64,000 bases of DNA from Carposina sasakii. Its lineage: Eukaryota > Arthropoda > Insecta > Lepidoptera > Carposinidae. How positions within the stretch are numbered: position 1 is the stretch's first letter; each line of letters begins with the position of its first letter. A program made the position numbers and the translations under genes. Of the stretch, positions 31,014-41,274 are shown piece by piece. The DNA lies in contig CP053169.1 of the NCBI GenBank assembly GCA_014607495.2, forward strand, positions 8,246,001-8,310,000, in the 5' to 3' direction. The notes beneath the pieces are model-generated. The model was not told the origin of the DNA. It made no database searches and worked only from the letters and a program-made list of their open reading frames with translations.

Positions 31014-31363
31014 AGGAAGTATGATGTAAGTCGCGGCATTAGATATACGACTGAAATCTTATTAGGAGCTTTAGTTAAATTAACATTATTTCCTGATCGA
31101 ATCTATAGAGGCTCGTCACTCAAAGTCACGTGACAGATTCCAACAACTATTTGTACTTCCACCAATAGGGGTGTTCAACGATGAATGACGATGCCACACA
31201 ATATTACATTATCTAGGCCGTTTAATTCCCGTTTTTACACGTCCCTGTGGGTATTTCGGAAAATCCCTCCTTAGTCGACCTAACACAAAATGAGCCCAAG
31301 GTCTAAATATCACGTTTCTAGCTTCAGTAATACTGCCATCAGTCAGGATATGTTACTTCATTA
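31014..31363. other. Intergenic, nothing recognised
   Basis: Left flank of the MITE C copy that hosts the LTR retrotransposon. No coding frame. Confidence 0.35.
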
Positions 31364-31436
31364 TACAGGCTGTTTGTGACAGCCAGGCAAATATTGATAT
31401 GGTGACTTCAGACCATGATTCTGAGATGAAAACCAG

Positions 31437-32486
31437 TGTAACGCGGCGTATTCCAAGGGATGAATTTGGGGTACGTCGGGCTACTCCCTATGACCCAGCC
31501 GGGGGGCTAGATTAGGGATTTCTGAGTGAACAGAGTTTGGGAGTCGGGATAGTGAGAGAAACACACGATACACATTCATTTACGTATAATCTTACTTTAG
31601 TTAGAGATCATCTAATACATAAGTTTACGTCAGTCACGGGACCTGACTATGGACGCGGTTTGTAACACTAGATTTAGTTAACAGGCGGAAGGCCAGACTA
31701 GACAAGGATTGCGGAGGGCAAGCTACAGGTTTGTAATTACAATCACTTAGGCACATTCACTTATTCACGATCTAGACTATACATAGCTTAGGGAAGTATC
31801 GGACTTCCCTCGGGAAACTAACTGGCGGGCTCGGTCGCGATACGAGCGGAATAACGGGATATACGCGGCGGGAGCGCGAGTTGGATGAGCGTCTACGGCG
31901 CGGGTAGGAAACGTCCTGTCCACGGCTATGCCTGACGGTCAGAGAACCTGACACGATCTTTACCCGAATCAAAGGTTCGCCTGACAGTCAGACGGCGTGG
32001 ACTCGGTTATTCCGAGGACGTGCAAAAAGCGGGAATGCACCTTCGGCGTCGGTGACCCGTATCGCGGAACGTCCTGCACTAGTTGGATCTAATGGTTTCG
32101 GGGTCCTGACACGATCTTTACCCGAATCAAAGGTCCCTTTAACAACTAGACGACTAGGGCTTTGCACCTGGCAAATTGAGGACGTGGGCATTCACCTCCG
32201 GTAGCTGACGCGGACGTGCAGAGGGCACTAACCACCGAACGTGAATGCTGGGCGCGCGGCTTTTCCAACTAGTTTTATTGCTTCGTTGGCGGCGGTCGGT
32301 AGCGGGGCGAGCGGGACGCGGTTGTCGCTCGCGGGATGCGGGAATCGTCCGCGGGATGCGGGAGTCGCTTGCGGGATGCTGGCGGGGCGCGCGGTGTGCG
32401 GGCGGTGCTGCGTCCCCTCCGGTCTCTCGCCTCGTTCGCAGCTGTGACTCTGTCATCTCCCTTGTGACGTCGCTGGTGGCGTCACA
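31437..32486 (-). repeat. 3' LTR of the Ty3/gypsy-type element
   Basis: 1,050 bp. Over every stretch compared by eye it matches the right LTR at a constant offset of 4,544, including the same chance open frames. Internal structure: the block 'gacacgatctttacccgaat', 'caaaggt' is repeated at 31950 and 32108 (period 158), and three 20-bp units of 'cgcgggatgcggga' lie at about 32325-32385. The last 250 bp are strongly GC- and CpG-rich. Confidence 0.93.
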
Positions 32487-33474
32487 TTCTCCCCCTCAGT
32501 GCGGAGATTTTTTCGTCTCTGGAAAAAATCACACGTTAATAACTATTAACCTGTAAGAAACCCCCCTGCCTAACTTCGTCAAGTGTCAGCCGGTTTCCCC
32601 CCCAAAATAGTATTGCGGACCTACTTTATTCCCGGCGGCGACTATCTTCTCGGTTCCGGCCTAACCGTATACGAATCTATTCAAAAATCAAATAAAAATT
32701 TCAAAAACCTAATACATACTAATATTTCCCTACGGGCCGTATGTACTATTAATAGACGTAATACTATTTATCTATGTCTATTTAAAATACGCTATAATTT
32801 AAAAATCCTAACTTCGAGCTAATGACTTGTGCCCAACCGGTTTGGGTCCGTGCGGTCGTCGACGATCTATTGTTCTCTTATCTAGGAATGTTGTTTGCTA
32901 TCGGTGTTGTTACTATGCAGATTTATCGTCAGGGCTGGCGATTTCGGGATTTATTCTGTTTGAATATTTTTATAAATTTTTCTACTAATTGTCTTTTAAT
33001 AGTTATCTGGTATTGTTATTTCATTGTTTTGATTTATCTGGTTCCTTTTGTTATCTGGTTTTATTATTTATTTAATTTTTATGCTGGTAATATTCTTCTA
33101 TTATTATTCTACGTATATTTGTTTTTCTTGTTATGTATGATACATATCTAGTTTTCTTATTTTATTTACTAAATTGTTTTTACTTTTATTTTCGGTTTAT
33201 TATTTATTTGGTATTATTTTTTATTTATTTTGTTATTTACTATTATTTGATTATTGTTTTGATTTATTTATTATTATCTCTTCTTTTGTTTGTTGTACTT
33301 TTCGTGTGATATATATATATATATATATTTTTTTATATATCTTTTTTTTTTTTTGAAAGTATTTTTTTTTTTCAATTGTACCTCTGGTTTTTTTTTATAT
33401 TTTTTTTTTACATTTTTTTTTTTATTTTTATTTTTTGTACTTTTTTTTTCAAACAAAAGAAGAGTTATTTTATT
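32487..33474 (-). other. AT-rich untranslated region of the LTR element
   Basis: Lies between the end of pol and the polypurine tract (minus strand). It contains (TA)n at about 33309-33328 and long T/A homopolymers at 33341-33450 (T on the plus strand). No env-like frame is recognisable; the open frames here are low-complexity. Confidence 0.6.
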
Positions 33475-35720
33475 TTATGTATTGTATTTCTTCAGGTCTT
33501 TTATATGGGCGGTCTGGATCTTCCTGTTGTCTTTTATTAAAAATATCACTGGCGACTTTTTCTGGATTATCGTGTATGGACCGGCGAATTTTGGTGCTAG
33601 TTTTGCGCAGAAGTTTTGTTGCTATTGGATAGCGTGAAGTTCCTCTTTAGGACCTTGTCTCCTATTTCCGGTTTCCATTCTCTTCTCTTCATATCGTAGT
33701 ATTTTTTTTGATTTGTTGACGCTCTTTGTTGGTTATTCTTCACTACTTCGTATACTTTCCCCATATCTTGTCTTTTCGATACTGCTGGCATCGGGAATCC
33801 GTTTCTATCTCCTGGATTTCTTAGCTCTCTTCCGAATAATAGGAATGCTGGTGTGTATTTGGTCGAGTCCTTGCGTGAACGTGGTAAAGGTCCGATTATG
33901 TCTGTTGAGATTTTCTGCCGTGGTTCTGTGGCGTTGCTTACGTACACTGTACCGGCTTTTTTCTCTTGCGATGGTTTGTTTTTCTGGCATACTTCGCACT
34001 TTTGGACATATTTGGTCACTTCCCGGTACATTCCTGGCCAATAATAGCGATGTGCTATTTTTATGAGTGTCTTTGCTGCGCCGGTGTGTCCTGCGCTCGG
34101 GTCATCGTGGTTTTCTTTTAGTATATCTGCTTTCTCTTGATCCTGGATGCACAGTTTCCATTCTGAATTAGCTGCTATTTTACATCCATAGGCGTTTTTG
34201 TCTATTTTCTTATAAAGCTTTCCTTCACTTATGCGGAATTCTGGGAATTTGTTCTTATTTTGTTCTACTTTAGAAAGTTTCTTCGTGTACCAGTCAGCGG
34301 TTTCCCTATTGATTGCGTACACCGGGTTTCTGGATATTTCGTCCGCTTTTTTATTTTTCTTTTTCCTTTCTGGCGTGATTTGTTCATTTTTTATAATTAT
34401 CTCTGGGTTGGTTTCTGCTTCTAGGATTGATATTTTTGCTCCCAGACGTTTTAGTATGTCCATTCCGATAATTATTACGTTGGTTGTTGGTATTACGTGC
34501 ATCTTGTGTGTGATTATTTTCCCTTTTATCTCCATTTCCACCGTAATACTCTCGTTAATGGTTATTTTAGACCCGTCTGCTAGTCTCACTATGTTGTCGT
34601 TTCCCGTTTTGTTTTTCGTATGCCCTCCCCATTGTTCATATATCTGTTTATTTATGTATGAACATGTTGACCCTGTGTCTATGAGAGCTTTATAGGTTTT
34701 TTCTTGCACCTTTACGGTTACGAATATTCGGTTGTCTCGGTTGGAGTCTTTCTCTGTAGTATAGGCCTTTATTGCTTTGTCCTTTCTGGGGCCTCCTCTG
34801 CAACAATTTTTGCTCATTCGTCCCATTATGCCGCAGTAACTGCAAAAGATTTTCTTACGTCCTCTGCATTCTCTGTAAGAGTGACCTTGCTTTCCGCAGC
34901 TCCAGCAACATGTTTCTGGGTTATAGTTCGGGTTGATCTTTTGTGTTGCCGCATTTGAGTCTTCTTTCCTCGGGTAACTTACAGATGGCGGATATCTCCT
35001 TTCTTGTGGTTGCTTGTTCCAATTCTGAGCTTGTTCGTTATATGTTCTGTATTTTTCTTCATTTATGCTTTCGAATTCTTTTGCCATTGTGATGAGTTCT
35101 CTCAACCTTTTAAATTCTTGCTTCTTTATGTAAAGTTTGTAATTTGCGTGCATATTTTCGTATATCCTATCGAGTTGTTCTTGTTCTGTCATATTTCCGA
35201 AACGTCTTATCATTGTTTGTATGTCTATGATGTATTCTGTAAATTTTTCGTTGAACTTCTGTTTCCTGGCGATTATGGCTTCCTGCAGTTTACTCGCGTA
35301 GTTGCATGGGAAGTAATGCACTTTGAAATCTTCTGCGAAGTCTTCATATGACGTCCAGGAATTCTGGTTGTTTCTGTACCACTGTAATGTTTTCCCCTTA
35401 AATAGCTGTATCAGGGCGGGTGGTAGTTTCTCTTTCTCTATTTCTCTGGTTGTCATCAACTCCTCCAGGCTTTCTAGAAATTCTATTGCACAGTTTGTTC
35501 CGTCGAAGTATATTTTCCATGCTTCTACTATTTGTGTTATGTCTTTTTCTGGTGCCATTTTTGATTTTATTGTTCTGGTGTTTCCGGGAGATTTACGTAT
35601 GTCTTTGACTACTATCTTGCGCAGCTCGTCTACTGTTGAGCCTTCGGTCGGTATGCCTCTTGACTGTGCCTCTTCTACTAGTTGTGTTTTTCTAAGACCG
35701 TATATCCACGACGTGGACAT
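33475..35720 (-). pseudogene. Gag-Pro-(truncated IN) polyprotein of the LTR element, RT/RNase H deleted, 707 aa
   Basis: ATG at 35720; one frame runs to TAG at 33599-33597 (707 aa). Gag lies at residues 60-250 (KGKTLQWYRNNQNSW region). The first zinc knuckle is complete (Cys272, Cys275, His280, Cys285); the second has Arg301 where His is expected (Cys293, Cys296, Cys306). The aspartic protease has ALIDTGS at 345-351 (Asp348) and the IIGMDIL flap region. From about residue 452 the chain jumps to NKKADEISRNP, which normally follows RNase H, so reverse transcriptase and RNase H are absent. The integrase HHCC finger is intact (His538, His545, Cys575, Cys578). Asp607 (STDIIGPLP) remains, but the core then jumps near residue 617 to the post-core YTPAFLLFGREL, losing the second Asp and the Glu. 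Both deletions preserve the frame. A one-base loss near 33612-33621 shifts the frame; integrase C-terminal coding continues in another frame to a stop at 33475. Confidence 0.88.
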
Positions 35721-35980
35721 TCAAGTTGTAATTCTTTTTTTTTTTGTTTTGTTTTTGGATTATTATTTCGGGATAATTTATTATTGAATTTATTACGCGG
35801 GTTTTTATTTATTTACTTACGGGATTATTCCGGCCGGCACTTGATACGCGGTTTTATTTTTTTGTGTATTGTACAGCCCTGTCCCGTACTCTGTGTTCAC
35901 TTATTTTCCCGTTTTTATGTTCGTGACCGGTGTCACTGGAACACTGAAAAACGCGTGAGTTAATTGAGTTGGGCGCCAAA
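35721..35980 (-). promoter_or_regulatory. Leader and primer-binding site of the LTR element
   Basis: 260 bp on the minus strand between the 5' LTR and the gag ATG, starting with the putative primer-binding site next to the LTR. No splice signal or extra ORF is obvious. Confidence 0.6.
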
Positions 35981-37030
35981 TGTAACGCGGCGTATTCCAA
36001 GGGATGAATTTGGGGTACGTCGGGCTACTCCCTATGACCCAGCCGGGGGGCTAGATTAGGGATTTCTGAGTGAACAGAGTTTGGGAGTCGGGATAGTGAG
36101 AGAAACACACGATACACATTCATTTACGTATAATCTTACTTTAGTTAGAGATCATCTAATACATAAGTTTACGTCAGTCACGGGACCTGACTATGGACGC
36201 GGTTTGTAACACTAGATTTAGTTAACAGGCGGAAGGCCAGACTAGACAAGGATTGCGGAGGGCAAGCTACAGGTTTGTAATTACAATCACTTAGGCACAT
36301 TCACTTATTCACGATCTAGACTATACATAGCTTAGGGAAGTATCGGACTTCCCTCGGGAAACTAACTGGCGGGCTCGGTCGCGATACGAGCGGAATAACG
36401 GGATATACGCGGCGGGAGCGCGAGTTGGATGAGCGTCTACGGCGCGGGTAGGAAACGTCCTGTCCACGGCTATGCCTGACGGTCAGAGAACCTGACACGA
36501 TCTTTACCCGAATCAAAGGTTCGCCTGACAGTCAGACGGCGTGGACTCGGTTATTCCGAGGACGTGCAAAAAGCGGGAATGCACCTTCGGCGTCGGTGAC
36601 CCGTATCGCGGAACGTCCTGCACTAGTTGGATCTAATGGTTTCGGGGTCCTGACACGATCTTTACCCGAATCAAAGGTCCCTTTAACAACTAGACGACTA
36701 GGGCTTTGCACCTGGCAAATTGAGGACGTGGGCATTCACCTCCGGTAGCTGACGCGGACGTGCAGAGGGCACTAACCACCGAACGTGAATGCTGGGCGCG
36801 CGGCTTTTCCAACTAGTTTTATTGCTTCGTTGGCGGCGGTCGGTAGCGGGGCGAGCGGGACGCGGTTGTCGCTCGCGGGATGCGGGAATCGTCCGCGGGA
36901 TGCGGGAGTCGCTTGCGGGATGCTGGCGGGGCGCGCGGTGTGCGGGCGGTGCTGCGTCCCCTCCGGTCTCTCGCCTCGTTCGCAGCTGTGACTCTGTCAT
37001 CTCCCTTGTGACGTCGCTGGTGGCGTCACA
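35981..37030 (-). repeat. 5' LTR of the Ty3/gypsy-type element
   Basis: 1,050 bp, same length and, in the parts compared, same sequence as the left LTR. It would carry the element's promoter; the transcription start is not assignable by eye. Confidence 0.93.
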
Positions 37031-37403
37031 CCAGTAAAAAATTTGGGCAGGAAAAATCTAAATTTTGTCAACTTTTTTTTCATGAAAAAATACCTAGTAT
37101 GGTTCTTTTAAGTAGGCCTTAAATAATGACTTAAAAACAAAATTTTGACCTATGGATGATTTTCAAAAAAAAGTTGCTCTCAAAAAGTTCAATTAACTGA
37201 TTAATCCCAAAAGAGAGTCACAAGTGATCCAAAAACAGAAATGTATCACATAATGATCAATAAGCCCATTTAACTATAATAAAAAAGCGTATAATAAAAA
37301 TCAAAAAATAATTTCCTGCGAGTAATAACACTGTCGTATAACTCAAAACAATGGTACTTGTTCAGTATATCCGAATTTGCCTGGCTGTCACACACACCCT
37401 GTA

Positions 37404-37685
37404 TGAGTTAAATATCGGATTTCACTACACAGCTAAGCCTTGCCGCCTTGAACGCCTTGTAGTAAATCTCAGCATTGTCACAAAGTACAAATAATTACAA
37501 TAATGTAACAATTTGTCGGAAGAAACGTTCACCGTCACGGAAATTCATTATGATTAAGCGACATATATGTTATTGTGATTTACATACATAAATGATAGTC
37601 ACTAGTAAAGTATTGTAGTTATTCTGTGTTAGTAAGGTAAGGTAAAAAGTATATTTAAAAAAAACAGTATATTTTGCTAGTGATT
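37404..37685. other. Intergenic, nothing recognised
   Basis: Right flank of the split MITE C; no features are seen. Confidence 0.35.
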
Positions 37686-37795
37686 CTATCGGCCCTTGGT
37701 GCTCTGCCTACCCCGTAAGGATTATATGTAACGCGTGATTATATGTATGTATGTATATTTTGCTAGTGGACGTCCGTGAGTACGTCCGCATTTAA
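37686..37795 (+). repeat. (ATGT)n-tailed repeat fragment followed by 'ctagtggacg' head
   Basis: 37686-37752 is the 3' end 'atcggcccttggtgctctgc', 'ctaccccgtaagg' plus TATGTATGTATG; a 'ctagtggacgtccgtgagta' head fragment then starts at 37755. Confidence 0.7.
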
Positions 37796-38180
37796 TCGTT
37801 CGATAATGAAGTTTATATTATACCACGAGCATAGAGGAATAAGGTGTCATATAGTGCTAATGTTCTACTAACTGCGTCGATGCACCATGCAACTTTCCGG
37901 TACCTCACAGTTTCAGTCCTGACCCTTAGATTGCATTACTGTACATTAGTAATGTAGTACATTACTGTATCTACATTACATCTATGCCACGAGTAATAAC
38001 TAATAAGTATTTATAAATCCTGTAAGTCGCGACCGAGGAATATGTTCATATTTACCTACAAAACATACTACATCTAAAATTACATACAAATTATAACATG
38101 TATTACTCACCTGAAGATAGACAGACTAATTTTAGTGTTCTGTTCCCGAATATTGTAATAATAAGTACTAATCAGGGAAT
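37796..38180. other. AT-rich intergenic, nothing recognised
   Basis: Contains repeated 'cattactgtacattag'-like words near 37940-37975. Confidence 0.35.
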
Positions 38181-38220
38181 GCAATCTCGATCTCGCGAGT
38201 TTTACGAGATTGCACTCGAG
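38181..38220. repeat. Inverted repeat with TCTCGCGAG motif
   Basis: 'gcaatctcgatctcgcgagt', 'tttacgagattgcactcgag' is an imperfect inverted repeat around TCTCGCGAG. It is related to the cluster at 38764. Confidence 0.5.
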
Positions 38221-38387
38221 CATAAAAATCTTTCTTTTGATTGGTACATTTTGGTAATTAATCTGTAATTTCTAATAGTCTCACTAACTGATATATTTTG
38301 TTAATTAATCTGTAATGTATCCACTGAGTAGATATATGTTGTTTTATTTAATTGATAATATCTCAGTATAATAGTCAACTCAACTTA

Positions 38388-38541
38388 CAGTTAATTTTAA
38401 TAACCGATCTCGAGAGATTTTTTGCATACTTACTTATTTCGGATTAAAAAATGTTCCATTGTTTTCATACAAAATTTCAAATTTGGAATTTAAAAGATCC
38501 GAGATTCTTAATGATCTCTCTAATATTGAAATTCGCAGTTA
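38388..38541. repeat. Foldback MITE family D, copy 2
   Basis: Left 'cagttaattttaataaccga', right 'aatattgaaattcgcagtta', with the same inner words ('ctcgagagattttttgcata', 'gatccgagattcttaatgat') as at 30205. Confidence 0.75.
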
Positions 38542-38763
38542 GATAACAAGTATATTTTTTTTTTACTTCTCGTTGTTTTGTTTGTTATAAAAGAAGTTTA
38601 TAAAAAAAATTAAACAGATACTTCAAGCAATATTTTATTCATAAAAGTATTGAAAAAAATCGTGAAAATAAGTGTTTAATATTATAATACATTATGGTTT
38701 TTATTATTTTTTTCCCAAATTTATTCAAATTTCGTGATTATTTGCAAAAAAAGCACACAAAAT

Positions 38764-38834
38764 TGCCAATCTCGCGAGATCTCGAAATTGGCGAGATCTC
38801 GCAGTATTGGTATTCATAAACTCGCGGGATCTCG
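38764..38834. repeat. Cluster of TCTCGCGAGATCTCG palindromes
   Basis: Within 70 bp: CTCGCGAGATCTCG, GCGAGATCTCGC and CTCGCGGGATCTCG. These CpG-containing palindromes stand out in AT-rich DNA. Confidence 0.6.
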
Positions 38835-39421
38835 TACATATGAAAAAACTTTACTCTTACCTAATTGTAAATCTGGAATAATCCGTGTGACTGGACGCGG
38901 ACGACAGATTTTAATTTAAAAAGGCAGTTTGTGTCTCTCTCTAAAACTTGATCAAGAAAAAGACAGTATTTTAACAGACCATTGGATAAATCGGCCCTGA
39001 GAACTCAAGAGGTATAGGTACCTATGTGTTAGGATACAGGATTATTACTTGTTATTTAACCGCAATCAAACATAAATGGGACGCCCGCGCGCCCAAACAT
39101 TTTTATTATCCTTAACATATTTTAAGAAAATAAATTAGCAGAGTTATGACGTCATTTTATTCCCATTCGTTAAGCTAAAAATAAGTCTATATATCCAACC
39201 TATCATTACGGAATGAAACAGCGATTGACTCCCAGAAAAGCGTGCGTCACATGAGTTTGAGCAACCGCAAAATGTCATTCTCTTAAAAAATTCCATTCGG
39301 TACAAACCCATTTCGTGCCCACACCGTATCGAAGGGTGTATAAAGGTAAAAAAGGTATTTTCTTCGTTGTTTGAACAGGGTTTGACCCAGCCAGTGACCG
39401 GCTAACTGCCGTATTGTGCTA
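38835..39421. other. Intergenic, nothing recognised
   Basis: No gene or repeat is recognised. Confidence 0.35.
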
Positions 39422-39681
39422 TACAGGGTGTAACAAAAAGGGTATGTTAAGCAAAAAGCTACGTAAATAGCCCACCTGTAAAGAACCTATAAACAAAATA
39501 TGAGACTCGAAATTACATGTTTATTTTTCCCGATAGTATGGAGAATTTTTAAATATCTCAGGAATTTTCATCTTGAAAAATAAACATGTGATTCCGAGTC
39601 TCAAATTTTGTGGATAGGTTCTCTACAGTGGGCTATTTACGTAGCTTTTCGCTTAACATACCCTTTTTGTTACACCCTGTA
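39422..39681. repeat. MITE family A, full-length
   Basis: TACAGGGTGTAACAAAAAGG ... CCTTTTTGTTACACCCTGTA, 260 bp, palindromic. It is very close to the copies at 12322 and 63323. Confidence 0.88.
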
Positions 39682-40179
39682 TAAAATCATGGAAACTTTA
39701 AGCGTGGAGTTTGTGGAGCTATAAATGCAATTAATTGATGTAATACTAGTGGACGCAACTCTAAAAACGTAGACTGCAGCAGATTCGATGATGATGATGA
39801 TGATCCCGATATTGGCTGATGGCTACCTCATTTTTCGAACACAGTATGTACAAGTACGTAATAGTTCTTTACAATTCGTACTTTTAGCATAACGATGGAA
39901 AGTACACTACAAACAGGTAGGTTTTGTTAAAACGTATTTCACGAAGTCAATTTGCTATCGTAACATTGATTAATTATGCACAATGTGGGTTTGATTTAAC
40001 GACAGTGCATCCGTTTCATAAACATTATTTGCGGCAGAATATATGTAAGCTTCTATTTAGAGGCATGACGTCACAGAATGCATCAAACGAAAGATCATCC
40101 GTTTTCTTGTCATCGTCACACCACAGGTTTAGATCGAACAAGGGCATACATACATACTTATATATGACAGAGTTATCAC
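39682..40179. other. Intergenic with a 'ctagtggacgc' head fragment
   Basis: 39746-39782 is a short head fragment of the non-LTR family followed by (GAT)n at about 39787-39805. The open frame 39924-40211 has no recognisable domain. Confidence 0.4.
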
Positions 40180-40250
40180 ATCATCTTATTGCAGTCTACT
40201 GCTGGACGTAGGCCCCCACAAGGCTACGTCCATAGGGTGGTTTTTACCCT
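40180..40250 (-). repeat. RTE-tail SINE-like repeat, 3' fragment
   Basis: 'catcatcttattgcagtcta', 'ctgctggacgtaggccccca' and 'caaggctacgtccatagggt' are a shortened minus copy. Confidence 0.65.
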
Positions 40251-40504
40251 GTGCCTTCAAGTGGGTGACAAGTTACTACTAAATATACGAGTGTACATTA
40301 AAGTACTATTCGGAAGTTCAAGTTTTCGAATATGATCTTAGGCCACCATAGGCTTATTGGTTGGCGAATTCCACTTACCTACATATAGGTACATACGACT
40401 ATGTTCGTATAAAGCGGTTTACAGAACTGCAGTATCACGAAGGAAATACTACAACCACGTTTTACAGGACAATGCTAGATGTAAAAGATCTACAAGAAGT
40501 TATG
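40251..40504. other. Intergenic, nothing recognised
   Basis: No gene is seen. Confidence 0.3.
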
Positions 40505-40615
40505 TACCCACACCAATCGCTTGAGAGAACCCTGAGTTCCTCAGTAAACCCTTACAACATGCACGAAAGGAGATGCAGCTGATGTGTTCTAATGAAGCTC
40601 CACATCAGCACAGGC
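40505..40615 (+). repeat. Dispersed repeat shared in reverse with 62005-62130
   Basis: 'cacgaaaggagatgcagctg', 'atgtgttctaatgaagctcc' and 'acatcagcacagg' are inverted at 62008-62075. The family is unnamed. Confidence 0.6.
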
Positions 40616-40832
40616 AACACCTCTTGTCTCTTACACCAGAAACACGTTTTACGATTATCTGCAAACGTGAACACAGTACCAAGCAGTAGAATATTCGGGG
40701 AATTCTAGCTCAAGGTGACGGGAAATTGATTGGAAATCAACAAAGCTCTCGCGACGTTTTAAGCGTGTCGAACGAACAAATGATGTTCGACAATGAATAA
40801 TGGTTTTATGCTTTGAGAATTGAAGGAAAATA

Positions 40833-41037
40833 AACAAGGATTTTCGGAATAAAATGATTTCTGGTGAATTTATCTTCCTATGGGACAATTGTATTGGAGT
40901 GCTTGTTCATCTAGTTGGATTGAAGGCAAACGAACTAAACAAGGGTTTTTGAAAAAAAAATGGATTACTCTGGTGAACATTATCTTCCTTCCTCTTTATG
41001 GGAAAATTGTATTTGAGTGTTCATTCACCTAGTTGCC
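40833..41037. repeat. Imperfect tandem duplication, period about 105
   Basis: Units from 40833 and 40938 share 'aaacaagg-tttt', 'tctggtgaa-attatcttcc', 'tatggga-aattgtatt-gagtg' and 'ttca-ctagttg'. Non-coding. Confidence 0.65.
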
Positions 41038-41274
41038 CTTATTGAGTTATTTATGGAGTCAGCACAATAAGATTTCTGCTTATTGATAATGCTTAGCATT
41101 TACTGTTATATTGAAATAACAAAAATTCTGAGATACATCTGAGACATTACTAATAGACACGAATGCAGAGAAAAATAAAATGTTTCAGAGAGTAGCGTAG
41201 GTAAAATTCAATTATACTTAACTAAAGCACGACTTTTATAGTTCTCTATATTAAAGAATGACCTAGGGTATTTT

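Larger units (their letters stand above)
31437..37030 (-). mobile_element. Ty3/gypsy-type LTR retrotransposon, recent but coding-defective
   Basis: 5,594 bp with 1,050-bp LTRs (31437-32486, 35981-37030), internal region 32487-35980, and target duplication CCAG at 31433-31436 and 37031-37034. LTRs start TGTAAC and end GTCACA on the plus strand. Read on the minus strand, the primer-binding site follows the right LTR (TTTGGCGCCCAACTC, 35980 downward; TGGCGCC ending resembles lysine-tRNA type, tentative) and a polypurine tract (GAGGGGGAGAA) precedes the left LTR. The coding region has Gag, protease and partial integrase but no reverse transcriptase. With matching LTRs it must have been copied recently using polymerase supplied in trans (inference). 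Confidence 0.93.
31364..37403 (-). repeat. MITE family C, minus copy split by an LTR retrotransposon
   Basis: The outer pieces 31364-31436 (TACAGGCTGTTTGTGACAGC...) and 37031-37403 (...GGCTGTCACACACACCCTGTA) are the two parts of one reverse-oriented family C element of about 440 bp. The break is exactly at the LTR element, whose 4-bp duplication CCAG is the family's own sequence. The MITE is therefore the older insertion. Confidence 0.88.

Noticed and set aside
33300..33450. A poly-A/T-rich coding or env region in the LTR element
   Set aside because: It is homopolymer and (TA)n low complexity with no hydrophobic or signal segments outside compositional artefact.
34231..34695. Plus-strand frames of 100-154 codons across 33700-35960
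   Set aside because: They are antisense shadows of the Gag-Pro-IN frame; their hydrophobic composition comes from reading an A-rich coding strand in reverse.
36316..37000. Several open frames on both strands in 31772-32556 and 36316-37037
   Set aside because: They lie in the two LTRs and appear as identical pairs at the 4,544-bp offset; they come from GC-rich, CpG-rich LTR sequence and show no protein features.
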